64,000 nt of DNA from Gaiellasilicea sp963765705 (lineage in GTDB: Bacteria > Actinomycetota > Thermoleophilia > Gaiellales > Gaiellaceae), in the NCBI GenBank assembly GCA_963765705.1, contig CAVXXJ010000002.1:1-64000 (forward strand), given 5' to 3'. The position numbers were made by a program, and so were the translations under genes. The notes below the pieces were generated by a model. It did not search any database and was not told the origin of the DNA. It saw only the letters and a list, made by a program, of their open reading frames with translations. Positions 8,375 to 16,586 of this stretch are shown here, in pieces (the stretch's first letter is position 1; each line of letters starts with the position of its first letter).

Positions 8375-10530
8375 GCGCGCTCGCCTCGCGCGCGCAGCCG
8401 GCGCCAGCCGCCACCGCGCACCCGCAAGCGCTCGGTCCGCTCGGCAGACTCGGTCGCTGGACCGTCGATCACGTCCGCGTCGTGGCGATCAGCTGGGCCG
8501 TCCTCGCGGTCGCGCTCGGCTTCTTCGCCCCGCGGGTCGAGAGCGCGCTCTCCGGGGCCGGCTGGCAGGCAAACGACTCCGAGTCCGTCGACGCCCGTGC
8601 GCTGATCCAGGACAACTTCGCCGGTCTCTCGAGCTCGGCGCTGATGGTCGTTGTGCACGCCCAGGGCCAGACCGCCTCCGACCAAGGCTTCCGGCAGACC
8701 GTCGGGCGCGTCGAGCAGATCCTGCGCGCGAACACGCACATCGCCTCGGTGCAGCCGCCGCGCGCTGGCTCGAGCATCTCCGCCGACGGCCACACGGCCG
8801 TCGTGATGGCCGGTGCCAAGGACGACCCGACGGCGATGGTCGCCGCCGCTGATGCGCTCAAGTCGAAACTGAACGCCGCCGGCACGGCCGGGGTGAGCGT
8901 CTCGCTCACCGGCGCTTCCGGGATGTGGAGCGACTTCAACGCCGCCAACCGCGACGCGATGATGAAGTCGGAGCTCTTCTCCTGGCCGGTGACGCTGGCG
9001 ATCCTCGTGCTCGCGTTCGGCTCGCTCGCCGCCGCGGGACTGCCGCTGCTCCTGACCATCCTCGGGCTCGTCTCCTCTGCCGGCCTGCTCGCGCTGCTCA
9101 CAAACGGGTTCGAGATCTCGATCTGGGCGATGAACTTCGCGCTCATGTTCGCGCTCGCGCTCGGGATCGACTACGCGCTCTTCGTCGTCCACCGCTTCCG
9201 CGGCGCCTACTTCGGCTCCAAGCTCCCCGCGCGGGACGCGGTCGCCGTGGCGATGGACACCGCCGGCAAAGCCGTCCTCTTCTCCGGTGTCACGGTGCTG
9301 ATCTCGCTCTCGGCGGTGATGCTCGTGCCCAGCCCCGCCTTCCGCTCGATGGCGCTCGGGATCATGCTCAGCGTCGTCTTCGTCCTCGCCGCGACCCTGA
9401 CCCTGCTCCCCGCGGTGCTGGCGAAGCTCGGCCCCAAGGTCGACGCGCTCGCGCTCAAGTGGGTGCACTCCGGCGAGCACCGCTCAGCCCGCTTCGCACG
9501 CTGGGGCGAGCGCCTCTGGCGCCACCCCTACCGCTACGGATCCGCCGCCACCCTGATCCTCGTCCTGCTCGCGCTCCCGATCGTCGGCCTGAAGACAGGG
9601 ATGCCGTCGATCAAGGTCGTCCCCACAGGCGACGGCTCGCGGGTCGGCTACACGCAGGTGCAGCAGGCTTTCGGGGTCGGCGCCCCGGGGGCGCTCCAGA
9701 TCGTCGCGCCCAGGCAGGAGGCAGCCACGGTGTCGACCCTCGCCACGCGCGACCCCGGCATCGCCCGCGTCACGCCGGCCCAGAGCGGCGCGAACGGCCT
9801 CGCCCTGATCCAAGCCATCCCCAACGCCGACCCCTCGAGCAGCGCCGTCGGCGACACGATCGAGCGGCTCCGCGCCACCCTCCCGCAGGGAACCCTCCTC
9901 GGCGGTGCCGCCGCCGAGAACCACGACCTCGAACAGGCACTCGCGGCGAAAACGCCGCTCGTGATCGGCGTCGTGCTCACGCTCGGCTTCCTGCTCCTGC
10001 TCGTCGCGCTCCAGGCACCGCTGATCGCCGCCCTGGGCGTCCTCACGAACCTACTCGCCGTCGGCGCCGCCTTCGGTGTCGCGCGCCTGATCTTCCAAAA
10101 CGGCCACGGCGCCGGACTGCTCGGCTTCGAGTCGCAGGGCTTCCTCGACGCCTGGGGACCCGTCTTCTTCTTCGCGATGATCTTCGCGATCTCGATGGAC
10201 TACACCGTCTTCCTGCTCTCCGCCGCCAAGGAGCACTACGACCGGAGCGGAGATCCGCGCGAGGCGATGGTCGGCGGGCTTGCCCACTCCGGCCGCGTGA
10301 TCTTCGCCGCGGCCGCCGTGATGGTGGCCGTCTTCTTCACCTTCGCCCTCTCGGGCCCACTCCCACCGAAGGAGATGGGCGTCATCCTCGGCATCGCCGT
10401 CCTCCTCGACGCCATGCTCATCCGGCTCGTCCTGATCCCGACCCTGCTGCGCGTCTTCGGACACTACGCCTGGGCGCAGCCGCGCTGGCTCGACCGCATC
10501 CTCCCCGACGTCCGCTTCGGACACGTCTAA
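8371..10530 (+). CDS. MMPL-family (RND superfamily) transporter
   Basis: This 719-aa protein has two repeats of about six helices, each preceded by an extracytoplasmic domain. The conserved acidic pairs are in GIDYALFVVHRFR (first repeat) and SMDYTVFLLSAAKEHYD (second repeat), the MMPL proton-relay sites. The GTG start at 8371 overlaps the DUF2892 stop; the open frame upstream of it is a shadow. MMPL proteins export lipids, siderophores or small hydrophobic compounds using the proton gradient. Because the operon begins with a putative reactive-sulfur regulator, this one may export a sulfur-containing or stress-related compound, but the substrate cannot be read from sequence. Confidence 0.88.
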   Translation: MSALASRAQPAPAATAHPQALGPLGRLGRWTVDHVRVVAISWAVLAVALGFFAPRVESALSGAGWQANDSESVDARALIQDNFAGLSSSALMVVVHAQGQTASDQGFRQTVGRVEQILRANTHIASVQPPRAGSSISADGHTAVVMAGAKDDPTAMVAAADALKSKLNAAGTAGVSVSLTGASGMWSDFNAANRDAMMKSELFSWPVTLAILVLAFGSLAAAGLPLLLTILGLVSSAGLLALLTNGFEISIWAMNFALMFALALGIDYALFVVHRFRGAYFGSKLPARDAVAVAMDTAGKAVLFSGVTVLISLSAVMLVPSPAFRSMALGIMLSVVFVLAATLTLLPAVLAKLGPKVDALALKWVHSGEHRSARFARWGERLWRHPYRYGSAATLILVLLALPIVGLKTGMPSIKVVPTGDGSRVGYTQVQQAFGVGAPGALQIVAPRQEAATVSTLATRDPGIARVTPAQSGANGLALIQAIPNADPSSSAVGDTIERLRATLPQGTLLGGAAAENHDLEQALAAKTPLVIGVVLTLGFLLLLVALQAPLIAALGVLTNLLAVGAAFGVARLIFQNGHGAGLLGFESQGFLDAWGPVFFFAMIFAISMDYTVFLLSAAKEHYDRSGDPREAMVGGLAHSGRVIFAAAAVMVAVFFTFALSGPLPPKEMGVILGIAVLLDAMLIRLVLIPTLLRVFGHYAWAQPRWLDRILPDVRFGHV

Positions 10531-10604
10531 TGCTTGAGCTCGTGCTGGTCGCGACAGCAGAAGATAGGAGCAACCATGACGCATAACCCCGCAGGGATCG
10601 CCTG

Positions 10605-11735
10605 ATGCGCGTAGCGATCCTGGGAGCAGGCTTCGGCGGGCTCGAGCTCGCAACGATCTTGTCGGAGGCCGTTCAGGGCGGCGTCGAGGTCGGCCTGATC
10701 GACAAGAGCGACGCGTTCGTGTTCGGCTACTCGAAGCTCGACGTCATGTTCGGACGAACGACAGTCGACGCCGTCCGTCTCCCCTACAGCGACATTGCCA
10801 AGCCGGGCGTGCGTCTCCTCCGGGAGACGATCACTGCCATCGACGCGGAAGCCCGCCGAGTCACGACCGACGTCGGCGTCCACGAAGCGGACGTGTTGGT
10901 CGTGGCACTGGGGGCCGACTACGACCTCGATGCGACGCCCGGACTTGCCGAGGCAGGCAACGAGTTCTACTCGGTCGCCGGCGCCGAACGGCTGGCCGAG
11001 CTCTTGCCGGCCTTTTCGAGCGGCCGGGCGATCGTCGGCATCTGCGGCGCACCTTACAAGTGCCCACCGGCGCCGAGCGAAGCCGCCTTGCTGCTGCACG
11101 ACCAGCTCGTGGCGCGCGGCGTCCGCGACGCATGCGAGATCACGCTCGTGTCGCCGTTCGGCACACCGATTCCGCCTTCGCCCGACACCTCGGAGGCGCT
11201 GCTGACCGCCTTCGCAGCGCGTGGAATCTCGTTCGTCGCGGGCCGTCGCATCTCATCGCTCGACCGCAGCCGGAGCGTCGCCGTCCTCGACGACGGCAGC
11301 GAACTGCCCTTCGACGTCTTCCTCGGCGTCCCCAAGCACCGAGCCCCCGAGGTCGTCATCGCCAGTGGCATGACCGAAGACGGCTACATCCCCGTCAGCC
11401 CGCAAACACTGCAGACCCGCTTCCCAGGTGTGTACGCCATCGGTGACGTCGCCACGATCGGCGTCCCGAAGGCCGGAGTTTTCGCCGAAGGTGCGGCGCG
11501 CATCGTCGCCGCCTCCTTGCTCGCGACCCTCCGGGGCAGCGAGCAGCCGCCCGCCTACGACGGCCGCGGCTCCTGCTACATCGAGTTCGGCTCCGGCCTC
11601 GTCGGCCGCGTCGACATCGACTTCCTCTCGGCACCAAGACCGACCGGCACCTTCCGCGAACCGTCCCCGACGCTCGTCGCCGAAAAGCAGCACTTCGGCG
11701 CGAGCCGACGCGCCCGCTGGTTCGACCACCCCTGA
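10605..11735 (+). CDS. FAD-dependent sulfide:quinone oxidoreductase/flavocytochrome c-like protein
   Basis: This 376-aa flavoprotein has an N-terminal dinucleotide-binding motif (AILGAGFGGLELA), a second Rossmann region and the FAD-binding AIGDVA motif near residue 280. Its cysteines include ICGAPYKCPPAPSE (Cys near 147 and 154), in the position of redox-active cysteines of the SQR/FCSD family. It probably oxidises sulfide or persulfide, passing electrons to quinone or another acceptor at the membrane. It follows the MMPL gene by about 75 bases and probably belongs to the same transcript. A second, more distant SQR-like gene lies at 13411. The ATG at 10605 overlaps the stop of a possible 8-codon mini-ORF (TGATG). 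Confidence 0.8.
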   Translation: MRVAILGAGFGGLELATILSEAVQGGVEVGLIDKSDAFVFGYSKLDVMFGRTTVDAVRLPYSDIAKPGVRLLRETITAIDAEARRVTTDVGVHEADVLVVALGADYDLDATPGLAEAGNEFYSVAGAERLAELLPAFSSGRAIVGICGAPYKCPPAPSEAALLLHDQLVARGVRDACEITLVSPFGTPIPPSPDTSEALLTAFAARGISFVAGRRISSLDRSRSVAVLDDGSELPFDVFLGVPKHRAPEVVIASGMTEDGYIPVSPQTLQTRFPGVYAIGDVATIGVPKAGVFAEGAARIVAASLLATLRGSEQPPAYDGRGSCYIEFGSGLVGRVDIDFLSAPRPTGTFREPSPTLVAEKQHFGASRRARWFDHP

Positions 11736-11751
11736 CGGAGGAGCGGCTGTA

Positions 11752-12135
11752 CTAGGCGCTCGCCTCGCCGACGAGCTGGCGGAGCGACTCGACCTGCTCT
11801 TGCAGGCTGCCGCAGACCGTCTCGCAGAGCGCGAAGACACCCTCGTCGGCGACCCGGTAGTAGGCGAAGTTGCCCTGTTTGCGGCGGGCGACGATTCCGC
11901 TCCGCTGCAGGATGCCGAGGTGCTTGGAGACGTTCTGCTGCGTCGTGCCGATCAGCTCGGTCAGCTCGTGCACGGTCGCCTCGCTTTCGCGCAGCCGGTC
12001 GAGCAGCTTGATCCGGGTCGGCTCGCTGAGCATGCGGAATCGGTCGGCGATCAGCTCGACCAGGTCGTCGGGGAGCGGGTGGGCGACGGCCCGACCGCTC
12101 CAGATGACAACCGGCGAGGGCGCCTGCCCGGTCAT
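11752..12135 (-). CDS. ArsR-family regulator with C-x3-C pair (sulfur-island paralogue 2)
   Basis: This 127-aa regulator is closely similar to the one at 7818 (shared HPLPDDLVELIA, QQNVSKHLG, ARRKQGN and DEGVFALCE-VCGS). Again the only cysteines are one turn apart, Cys104 and Cys108. It is the second gene of a two-gene minus-strand unit; its ATG at 12135 overlaps the stop of the membrane protein gene (ATGA). A shorter start at the GTG just before AHPLPDD is possible. The operator at 12879-12908 shares ACAACTACT with that of paralogue 1, so cross-regulation is likely. Confidence 0.87.
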   Translation of the reverse strand: MTGQAPSPVVIWSGRAVAHPLPDDLVELIADRFRMLSEPTRIKLLDRLRESEATVHELTELIGTTQQNVSKHLGILQRSGIVARRKQGNFAYYRVADEGVFALCETVCGSLQEQVESLRQLVGEASA

Positions 12136-12803
12136 GCGGCAGTCGGCCTCGCGTGGTGATGGACGGCAATCCAACCGCGCAGCTGGCGGCCAAAGAGGCC
12201 GTAGCCTGCGAGCAGGATCAGCAGCGCACCGGGGACGACGAAGAAGACGGTGAACAGCCGGAAGTCGGGCAGGCTGTTGACCTGCTCGTAGTTGTCCACG
12301 TTCGCCTGCATCGTGGTGACCAGTGGCTCGTAGTGTGCGAGTCCGGCGGGCACCTGGCTGAAGATGCCGACGTTCTGCTGCATCGTTCCGAGCAGACCGC
12401 CGAAGTCGCGTTGCATCGCGGGCAGGTTTTGCAGCATCGCCGCCATCGACGGGAGCTGCGTCGCCATCAGCTCGCGAACCTGCGCGGGCGTCATGTGCAT
12501 CGCCTGCGCGAGCAGCGGCACGAGCTTGGCGGAGTCGGTCTGCATGCCGCCGAAGCCCTTCAGGTACGCCTGGAACTTGGCGAGGTTCTGTGCGCTCATC
12601 ATCGGCGTGACCGTGCCGAGCGGCACGAAGACATCGCTGTAGTAGCGAGCGGTCGTCGCCACCTGATCGGGCTGCATGATCGGCTGGAAGCCGGTCATCA
12701 TCCGCTGACCCGCGGCTGCCTTGCCGGGCAGGCCGAGCGCGAGCGGGGCGATCACAAGCGCGAGGCCGATCACGAGCACGGCCCACGTCAGCTTGCGGTT
12801 CAT
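12132..12803 (-). CDS. Membrane-anchored protein with N- and C-terminal helices
   Basis: This 223-aa protein has an N-terminal hydrophobic helix, a methionine- and glutamine-rich extracytoplasmic middle of about 140 residues, and a C-terminal helix (FTVFFVVPGALLILLAGYG) followed by a His-rich tail. I do not recognise a named family with confidence; similar small membrane proteins occur in actinobacteria. The start is ATG at 12803, supported by the strong site AAGGAGGT (12809-12816); an upstream in-frame start would cover that site. It is co-transcribed with the ArsR paralogue 2 and divergent from the OsmC/SQR operon, so it is probably part of the same stress response. Confidence 0.65.
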   Translation of the reverse strand: MNRKLTWAVLVIGLALVIAPLALGLPGKAAAGQRMMTGFQPIMQPDQVATTARYYSDVFVPLGTVTPMMSAQNLAKFQAYLKGFGGMQTDSAKLVPLLAQAMHMTPAQVRELMATQLPSMAAMLQNLPAMQRDFGGLLGTMQQNVGIFSQVPAGLAHYEPLVTTMQANVDNYEQVNSLPDFRLFTVFFVVPGALLILLAGYGLFGRQLRGWIAVHHHARPTAA

Positions 12804-12878
12804 CTTGACCTCCTTTTGTCTGCCCAATCGTCGTGGGAGGAGCCAGAGCTGCCATCCGCAGCCGCGCTGATTCAGCTA

Positions 12879-12908
12879 CGGACAACTACTCAGCTGCGTA
12901 GTTGTCCG
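12879..12908. promoter_or_regulatory. 11-bp perfect palindromic operator in the divergent promoter
   Basis: CGGACAACTAC (12879-12889) and GTAGTTGTCCG (12898-12908) form a perfect inverted repeat with an 8-base spacer. It lies between the divergent membrane protein-ArsR unit and the OsmC-SQR operon, and shares ACAACTACT with the operator at 7775-7812. It is probably bound by one or both paralogous ArsR proteins and controls both directions. Confidence 0.7.
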
Positions 12909-12931
12909 CACGACGTTGCGCGGAGACACCG

Positions 12932-13414
12932 ATGGCGCGCACGCCGCAGGCAAGCAAGCTGTCGGTAGAGATGAGTCTGACCGCGACAGCCCGTTCCATC
13001 CCCGGCACGCTCCGGCAGGAGGTGGTGATCGAGGGCCGGCACAGTTTGATCACCGACCAGCCGGAGCAGTTCGGCGGCGATGGCCGTGGGCCGTCGCCGC
13101 ACGAGCTCTTCCCCGCCGCGCTCGCCGCCTGCGTCACCGTGACGCTCGCGCAGTACGCGCGTACGAAGGGCTGGGAGCTCGGCGAGGTACGCGTCGCCGT
13201 CGACTACGACCACCACGCGACCCCGCGCAGGTTCAGCGTGACCGTCGACGTCGATGGCGACCTGAGCGACGCACAGCTCGAGCGCCTGGCCCGCGTCGCG
13301 CGCGCGTGCCCGCTGCGACGCTCGATCGAGGCCGGGATCGAGTTCGACGAGACGATCATGCATCGCCGGAGTGTGCCGGGCACTGCGCTCGTCACAACAG
13401 GAGGTGGATCGTGA
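12932..13414 (+). CDS. OsmC/Ohr-family thiol peroxidase-like protein
   Basis: This is an OsmC-like protein of about 160 aa. Both family cysteines are present: one in ALAACVTVTLAQYA and one in ARACPLRRSIEAG, the pair that reduces organic hydroperoxides and, in some members, persulfides. The start is taken as ATG 12932, preceded by GGAG; a TTG at 12902 lies inside the operator and is less likely, while ATG 12970 is possible. It is first in the plus-strand operon, its stop overlaps the next GTG (GTGA), and it precedes an SQR-like gene, which suggests a role with oxidised sulfur species. Confidence 0.85.
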   Translation: MARTPQASKLSVEMSLTATARSIPGTLRQEVVIEGRHSLITDQPEQFGGDGRGPSPHELFPAALAACVTVTLAQYARTKGWELGEVRVAVDYDHHATPRRFSVTVDVDGDLSDAQLERLARVARACPLRRSIEAGIEFDETIMHRRSVPGTALVTTGGGS

Positions 13415-14661
13415 GCAAGAAGCAGATCGTCATCCTTGGCGCCGGGACGGGCGGCACCATGACCGCGAACCGTCTGCGGCGCCGCTTCGACGCCGACGAA
13501 GCAGAGATCCACGTCGTTGACCGCGACGACAGGCACGTCTACCAGCCCGGCCTGCTGTTCGTCCCCTTCGGACTCGCCCAGGTCGACGAGATCGTGCGGC
13601 CGCGCCGGCGCCAGCTGCGCAACGGGGTCGTCTTCCATGAGAACGAGGTCGCAGAAGTGTGGGTCGAGCGCGACGAGGTGCTGCTCGTCGACGGCACGGT
13701 GCTCCCCTACGACGTGCTGGTGGTCGCCACCGGCGTCCGCCTGCAGCCGGAGGAGACCGAGGGCATGACCGATTCCGGCTGGAACGAGCGCGTCTTCACG
13801 TTCTACGAGCCCGAGGGCGCGGAAGCGCTGCGGGGGGCACTGGAGGGCTTCGACGGCGGCCGCGTGGTCGTGAACTTGGTCGACATGCCGATCAAGTGCC
13901 CGGTCGCCCCACTCGAGTTTGCCTTCCTCGCCGACTGGTACCTGCGCGAGCGGGGCATCCGCTCCCGCACCGAGCTCGTCTACGCGACCCCGCTCGACGG
14001 CGCCTTCACCAAGCCGGTCGCCTCCGAGCATCTAGCCGGCCTGCTTGCCGAGAAAGAGATCGAGCTCGTGACCGAGTTCAATGCCGGCGAGGTCGACGGC
14101 GTCGGCGGCACACTCACCTCCTACGACGGCCGAGAGCTCGACTTCGACCTACTCGTCACGATCCCGCTCCACGGCGGCGCCCCCTACGTCGAGCGCTCAC
14201 CCGGACTCGGCGACGCGCTCGGCTTCGTCCCGACCGACAAGCGCACGCTGCAGACACCGGTCAAGCCGAACGTGTTCGCGCTCGGCGACGCGACCGACCT
14301 GCCGACCTCGAAAGCAGGCTCCGTGACGCACTTCGAGGCGGAGGTGCTCACCGAGAACATCGCCCGCTACCTCGCCGACACAGATCTGGACACTGGTTAC
14401 GACGGGCACGCCAACTGCTTCATCGAGACCGGCTTCCACAAAGCGCTCTTGATCGACTTCAACTACGAGACCGAGCCACTCCCCGGCCACTTCCCCACCG
14501 CGTTCGGGCTGCCTCTGCTGCGCGAGTCGAGGCTCAACCACCTCGGCAAGCTCGCGTTCCAGTGGGTCTACTGGCACGCCCTGCTGCCCGGCCGCGAGAT
14601 CCCTGGCATCGGCCCGGCGATGCCGACCGCCGGCAAGAAGCACGTCCCTGTTCACACCTGA
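13411..14661 (+). CDS. sqr: Sulfide:quinone oxidoreductase-like flavoprotein
   Basis: This 416-aa protein carries the motif VILGAGTGGTMTANRLRRR, a conserved VYQPGLLFVPFG segment typical of SQR, a Cys in MPIKCPVAPLEFAFL, the ALGDATDLPTSKAG FAD motif and a C-terminal Cys in GHANCFIETG. The C-terminal amphipathic region fits membrane attachment. It would oxidise sulfide to polysulfide or persulfide and reduce quinone. The GTG start at 13411 overlaps the OsmC stop and has GGAGGT upstream. Next come the sulfur carrier genes TusE/DsrC-like and DsrE2, which could receive the product sulfane sulfur. Confidence in SQR is good; the subtype is not assigned. Confidence 0.87.
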   Translation: MSKKQIVILGAGTGGTMTANRLRRRFDADEAEIHVVDRDDRHVYQPGLLFVPFGLAQVDEIVRPRRRQLRNGVVFHENEVAEVWVERDEVLLVDGTVLPYDVLVVATGVRLQPEETEGMTDSGWNERVFTFYEPEGAEALRGALEGFDGGRVVVNLVDMPIKCPVAPLEFAFLADWYLRERGIRSRTELVYATPLDGAFTKPVASEHLAGLLAEKEIELVTEFNAGEVDGVGGTLTSYDGRELDFDLLVTIPLHGGAPYVERSPGLGDALGFVPTDKRTLQTPVKPNVFALGDATDLPTSKAGSVTHFEAEVLTENIARYLADTDLDTGYDGHANCFIETGFHKALLIDFNYETEPLPGHFPTAFGLPLLRESRLNHLGKLAFQWVYWHALLPGREIPGIGPAMPTAGKKHVPVHT

Positions 14662-14673
14662 GAGGAGGACGAT

Positions 14674-14991
14674 ATGACCATGACCCTGATCGCCGATGCC
14701 CCGGTCGACGTCGACGCCGAGGGATTCCTCACCAACCCCGAGCAGTGGAACGAGCACATCGCCCAGGCGATCGCCGCCGAGAACGGCATTCCTGAGCTGA
14801 CCGACCGGCACTGGCTGGTCGTCCGCTTCATGCGCGAGCGCTACCTCGAGACCGGCACCGCTCCCTCGATCCGCTCGCTCGGCAAGGAATCCGGCGTCCC
14901 GATCAAGGAGCTCTACCAGCTCTTCCCCAAGGGGCCGGCCAAGCTCGCCGCCAAGATCGGCGGCATCCCCAAGCCCAAGGGCTGCATCTAG
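14674..14991 (+). CDS. TusE/DsrC-family sulfur carrier with one Cys
   Basis: This 105-aa protein carries the DsrC/TusE signature: FLTNPEQWNE near residue 26, HWLVVRFMRERYLETG in the middle, and the swinging C-terminal arm ending KPKGCI with the penultimate Cys104. The second Cys of true DsrC, about ten residues earlier in the arm, is Ala here (GPAKLAAKIGG). It should therefore carry persulfide on a single Cys, like TusE, and not form the DsrC trisulfide. It sits 12 bases after the SQR gene with site GAGAGGAGG, so it is probably part of the SQR-DsrE2 relay. Confidence 0.9.
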   Translation: MTMTLIADAPVDVDAEGFLTNPEQWNEHIAQAIAAENGIPELTDRHWLVVRFMRERYLETGTAPSIRSLGKESGVPIKELYQLFPKGPAKLAAKIGGIPKPKGCI

Positions 14992-15004
14992 AAAGGAGCA
15001 CACC

Positions 15005-15511
15005 ATGACCGAGCTACTCGAACAGCCGACAACCCTCGCCTCCGAGCCAGAGACGATCGAGAAGGTCGCGATCGTAATCTCCAAGGGCTCGCTCGAGGGG
15101 ATCTACCCCGGGCTGATCATGGCCAACGGCGCCCGCATGGAAGGCATCGAAGCCGACCTCTTCTTCACCTTCTTCGGCCTCGACGCGATTCGCAAGGACC
15201 GCTACGAGAAGATCAAGGTCGCGACCGTCGGCAACCCGGGGATGCACATGGCCACGTGGGTCGGCGCGATCCCGGGCTTCTCCGCACTCGCCACCCGGAT
15301 GATGAAGCGGCAGATGGAGAAGATCGACATCCCGCCCATCCCTGAGTTCATCGAGCTCGTGGCCGACTCGGGCGCCCGCCTCTACGCGTGCAGGGCGACC
15401 GTCGACATGTTCGGCCTCACGATGGAGGACTTCGTCCCCCAGGTAGAGGAGATCATCAGCGTCGGCGAGTTCTACGAGAAGGCCGCCGGCGGCCAGATCA
15501 TCTTCACGTAA
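15005..15511 (+). CDS. DsrE2-like sulfurtransferase (DsrE/F/H family)
   Basis: This 168-aa protein of the DsrE/DsrF-like fold has the N-terminal strand KVAIVISKGSLEGIYPGLIM and the active-site region GARLYACRATVDMFG, with the likely persulfide-carrying Cys. A long insert with GMHMATWVGAIPGF and the following methionine-rich helix resembles DsrE2, which has membrane-associated segments. It probably passes sulfane sulfur between the TusE-like protein and another acceptor. It follows the TusE-like gene by 13 bases with AAAGGAG upstream. No TusA or rhodanese gene is next to it, so the full relay must use partners elsewhere. Confidence 0.85.
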   Translation: MTELLEQPTTLASEPETIEKVAIVISKGSLEGIYPGLIMANGARMEGIEADLFFTFFGLDAIRKDRYEKIKVATVGNPGMHMATWVGAIPGFSALATRMMKRQMEKIDIPPIPEFIELVADSGARLYACRATVDMFGLTMEDFVPQVEEIISVGEFYEKAAGGQIIFT

Positions 15512-15537
15512 GGGAGGTCCGCGAGGAGGTCCGCGAG

Positions 15538-16248
15538 ATGCCGCTCCAAGCCGAAGCCGCCGAGCCGCCCCGCAGGCTGCAGCACGGGCTGCAATCGACC
15601 GCGCGCTCAGACGCGCGGACGTTGCTCAAGCTCGGCGTCGCGCTCGGTTCGGTTGCTGTTGCTGCGATGCTCTACCGGCTGCTGCTTCGGCGACCCATCC
15701 TGAATTGGGGAGCAACCGACGGCGAAGCACATGCGCGGCTACCGGGCGACGAGCTGCTCGAGGACGCGGACGGCATCGCGACGCGCGCGATCACGATCGA
15801 CGCGCCCGCGACCGCGGTCTGGCCGTGGATCGCGCAGATCGGCCCTTCGCCGCGCGGCGGCGCGTACACCTACGACTGGATCGAGAACCTACTCGGGCTC
15901 GACATGCACAGCGCCGACCGTGTGCTGCCCGAGTACCAGCACCCGCAGGTCGGCGACACGCTCGGCTACGGCAAGAACCGCATGCGCTTCGAACGCGTCG
16001 AGTCGCAGCACGTGCTTGCGACCCGATCCGAAGACGGCAACTGGGTCTGGACCTTCGTCCTCGACGAGCAGGACGGACGAACCCGGTTGATCAGCCGCAA
16101 CCGCTTCCGGCTACCGACCCTTACCGCGAAGATCGGGATGGTTCCCATGGAACCGGCCTCGCTCGTTATGGAATGGAAGATGCTCCGCGGGATCAAGCAG
16201 CGTGCCGAACGCCTCGCCGACGAAGAGAAGGAGGAGACACGTGTCTGA
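15538..16248 (+). CDS. SRPBCC-fold membrane-anchored protein
   Basis: This 236-aa protein begins with a single hydrophobic helix near residues 30-45 (LLKLGVALGSVAVAAMLYRLL). A START/SRPBCC (polyketide cyclase-like) domain follows, with TRAITIDAPATAVWPWIAQIG and RGGAYTYDWIENLLG. This fold binds hydrophobic ligands; no catalytic residues identify a reaction. The start is ATG 15538, preceded by GAGGAGG. It ends within the next gene (8-nt overlap) and is in the sulfur operon, but its role there is unknown. Confidence 0.75.
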   Translation: MPLQAEAAEPPRRLQHGLQSTARSDARTLLKLGVALGSVAVAAMLYRLLLRRPILNWGATDGEAHARLPGDELLEDADGIATRAITIDAPATAVWPWIAQIGPSPRGGAYTYDWIENLLGLDMHSADRVLPEYQHPQVGDTLGYGKNRMRFERVESQHVLATRSEDGNWVWTFVLDEQDGRTRLISRNRFRLPTLTAKIGMVPMEPASLVMEWKMLRGIKQRAERLADEEKEETRV

Positions 16249-16543
16249 GACCGGCAAGAGTTTTACGGCGGACGAGGCTCGCGCGATCGGCCAGGAGATC
16301 GGGATCGATTGGGCCACGTCGCCCTTCGACGTCGAGCAGTTCCGCATCGGGATGAACGTCGAGCTCGAACACGGTCTGCACGACCGTCGTACCAACGTGA
16401 GCAACGACGACCCGCATGTCACCGCCAAGATCGCGCTGGCCCACCTGAACGAGTTCCCCGACTACTACACGCGCCTGGAACGGATGGAGGAAGAGGCGAG
16501 GCACGAGTGGGCCGAGCGATCCGGCAACAGACCGACCTCGTGA
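16241..16543 (+). CDS. DUF5661-like small protein
   Basis: This 100-aa protein with the pattern DVEQFRIGMNVELEHGLHD and VTAKIALAHLNEFPDYYTRLERME resembles the uncharacterised DUF5661 family. The His residues (EHG, AHLNE) could bind a metal. GTG 16241 is chosen because AAGGAGGAG lies just before it and it overlaps the SRPBCC stop. Function is unknown. It is the last clear gene of the sulfur operon. Confidence 0.65.
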   Translation: MSETGKSFTADEARAIGQEIGIDWATSPFDVEQFRIGMNVELEHGLHDRRTNVSNDDPHVTAKIALAHLNEFPDYYTRLERMEEEARHEWAERSGNRPTS

Positions 16544-16586
16544 ATCGACGCGATCGCAAACAGGCGTCCGCTGCCGGCTTGCTGGA

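Noticed and set aside
10530..10586. 18-codon frame starting at the MMPL stop
   Set aside because: No family resemblance and no supporting ribosome binding site; likely chance between two operon genes.
12902..12931. TTG 12902 as the OsmC start
   Set aside because: It lies inside the operator palindrome with no ribosome binding site; ATG 12932 has GGAG at good spacing.
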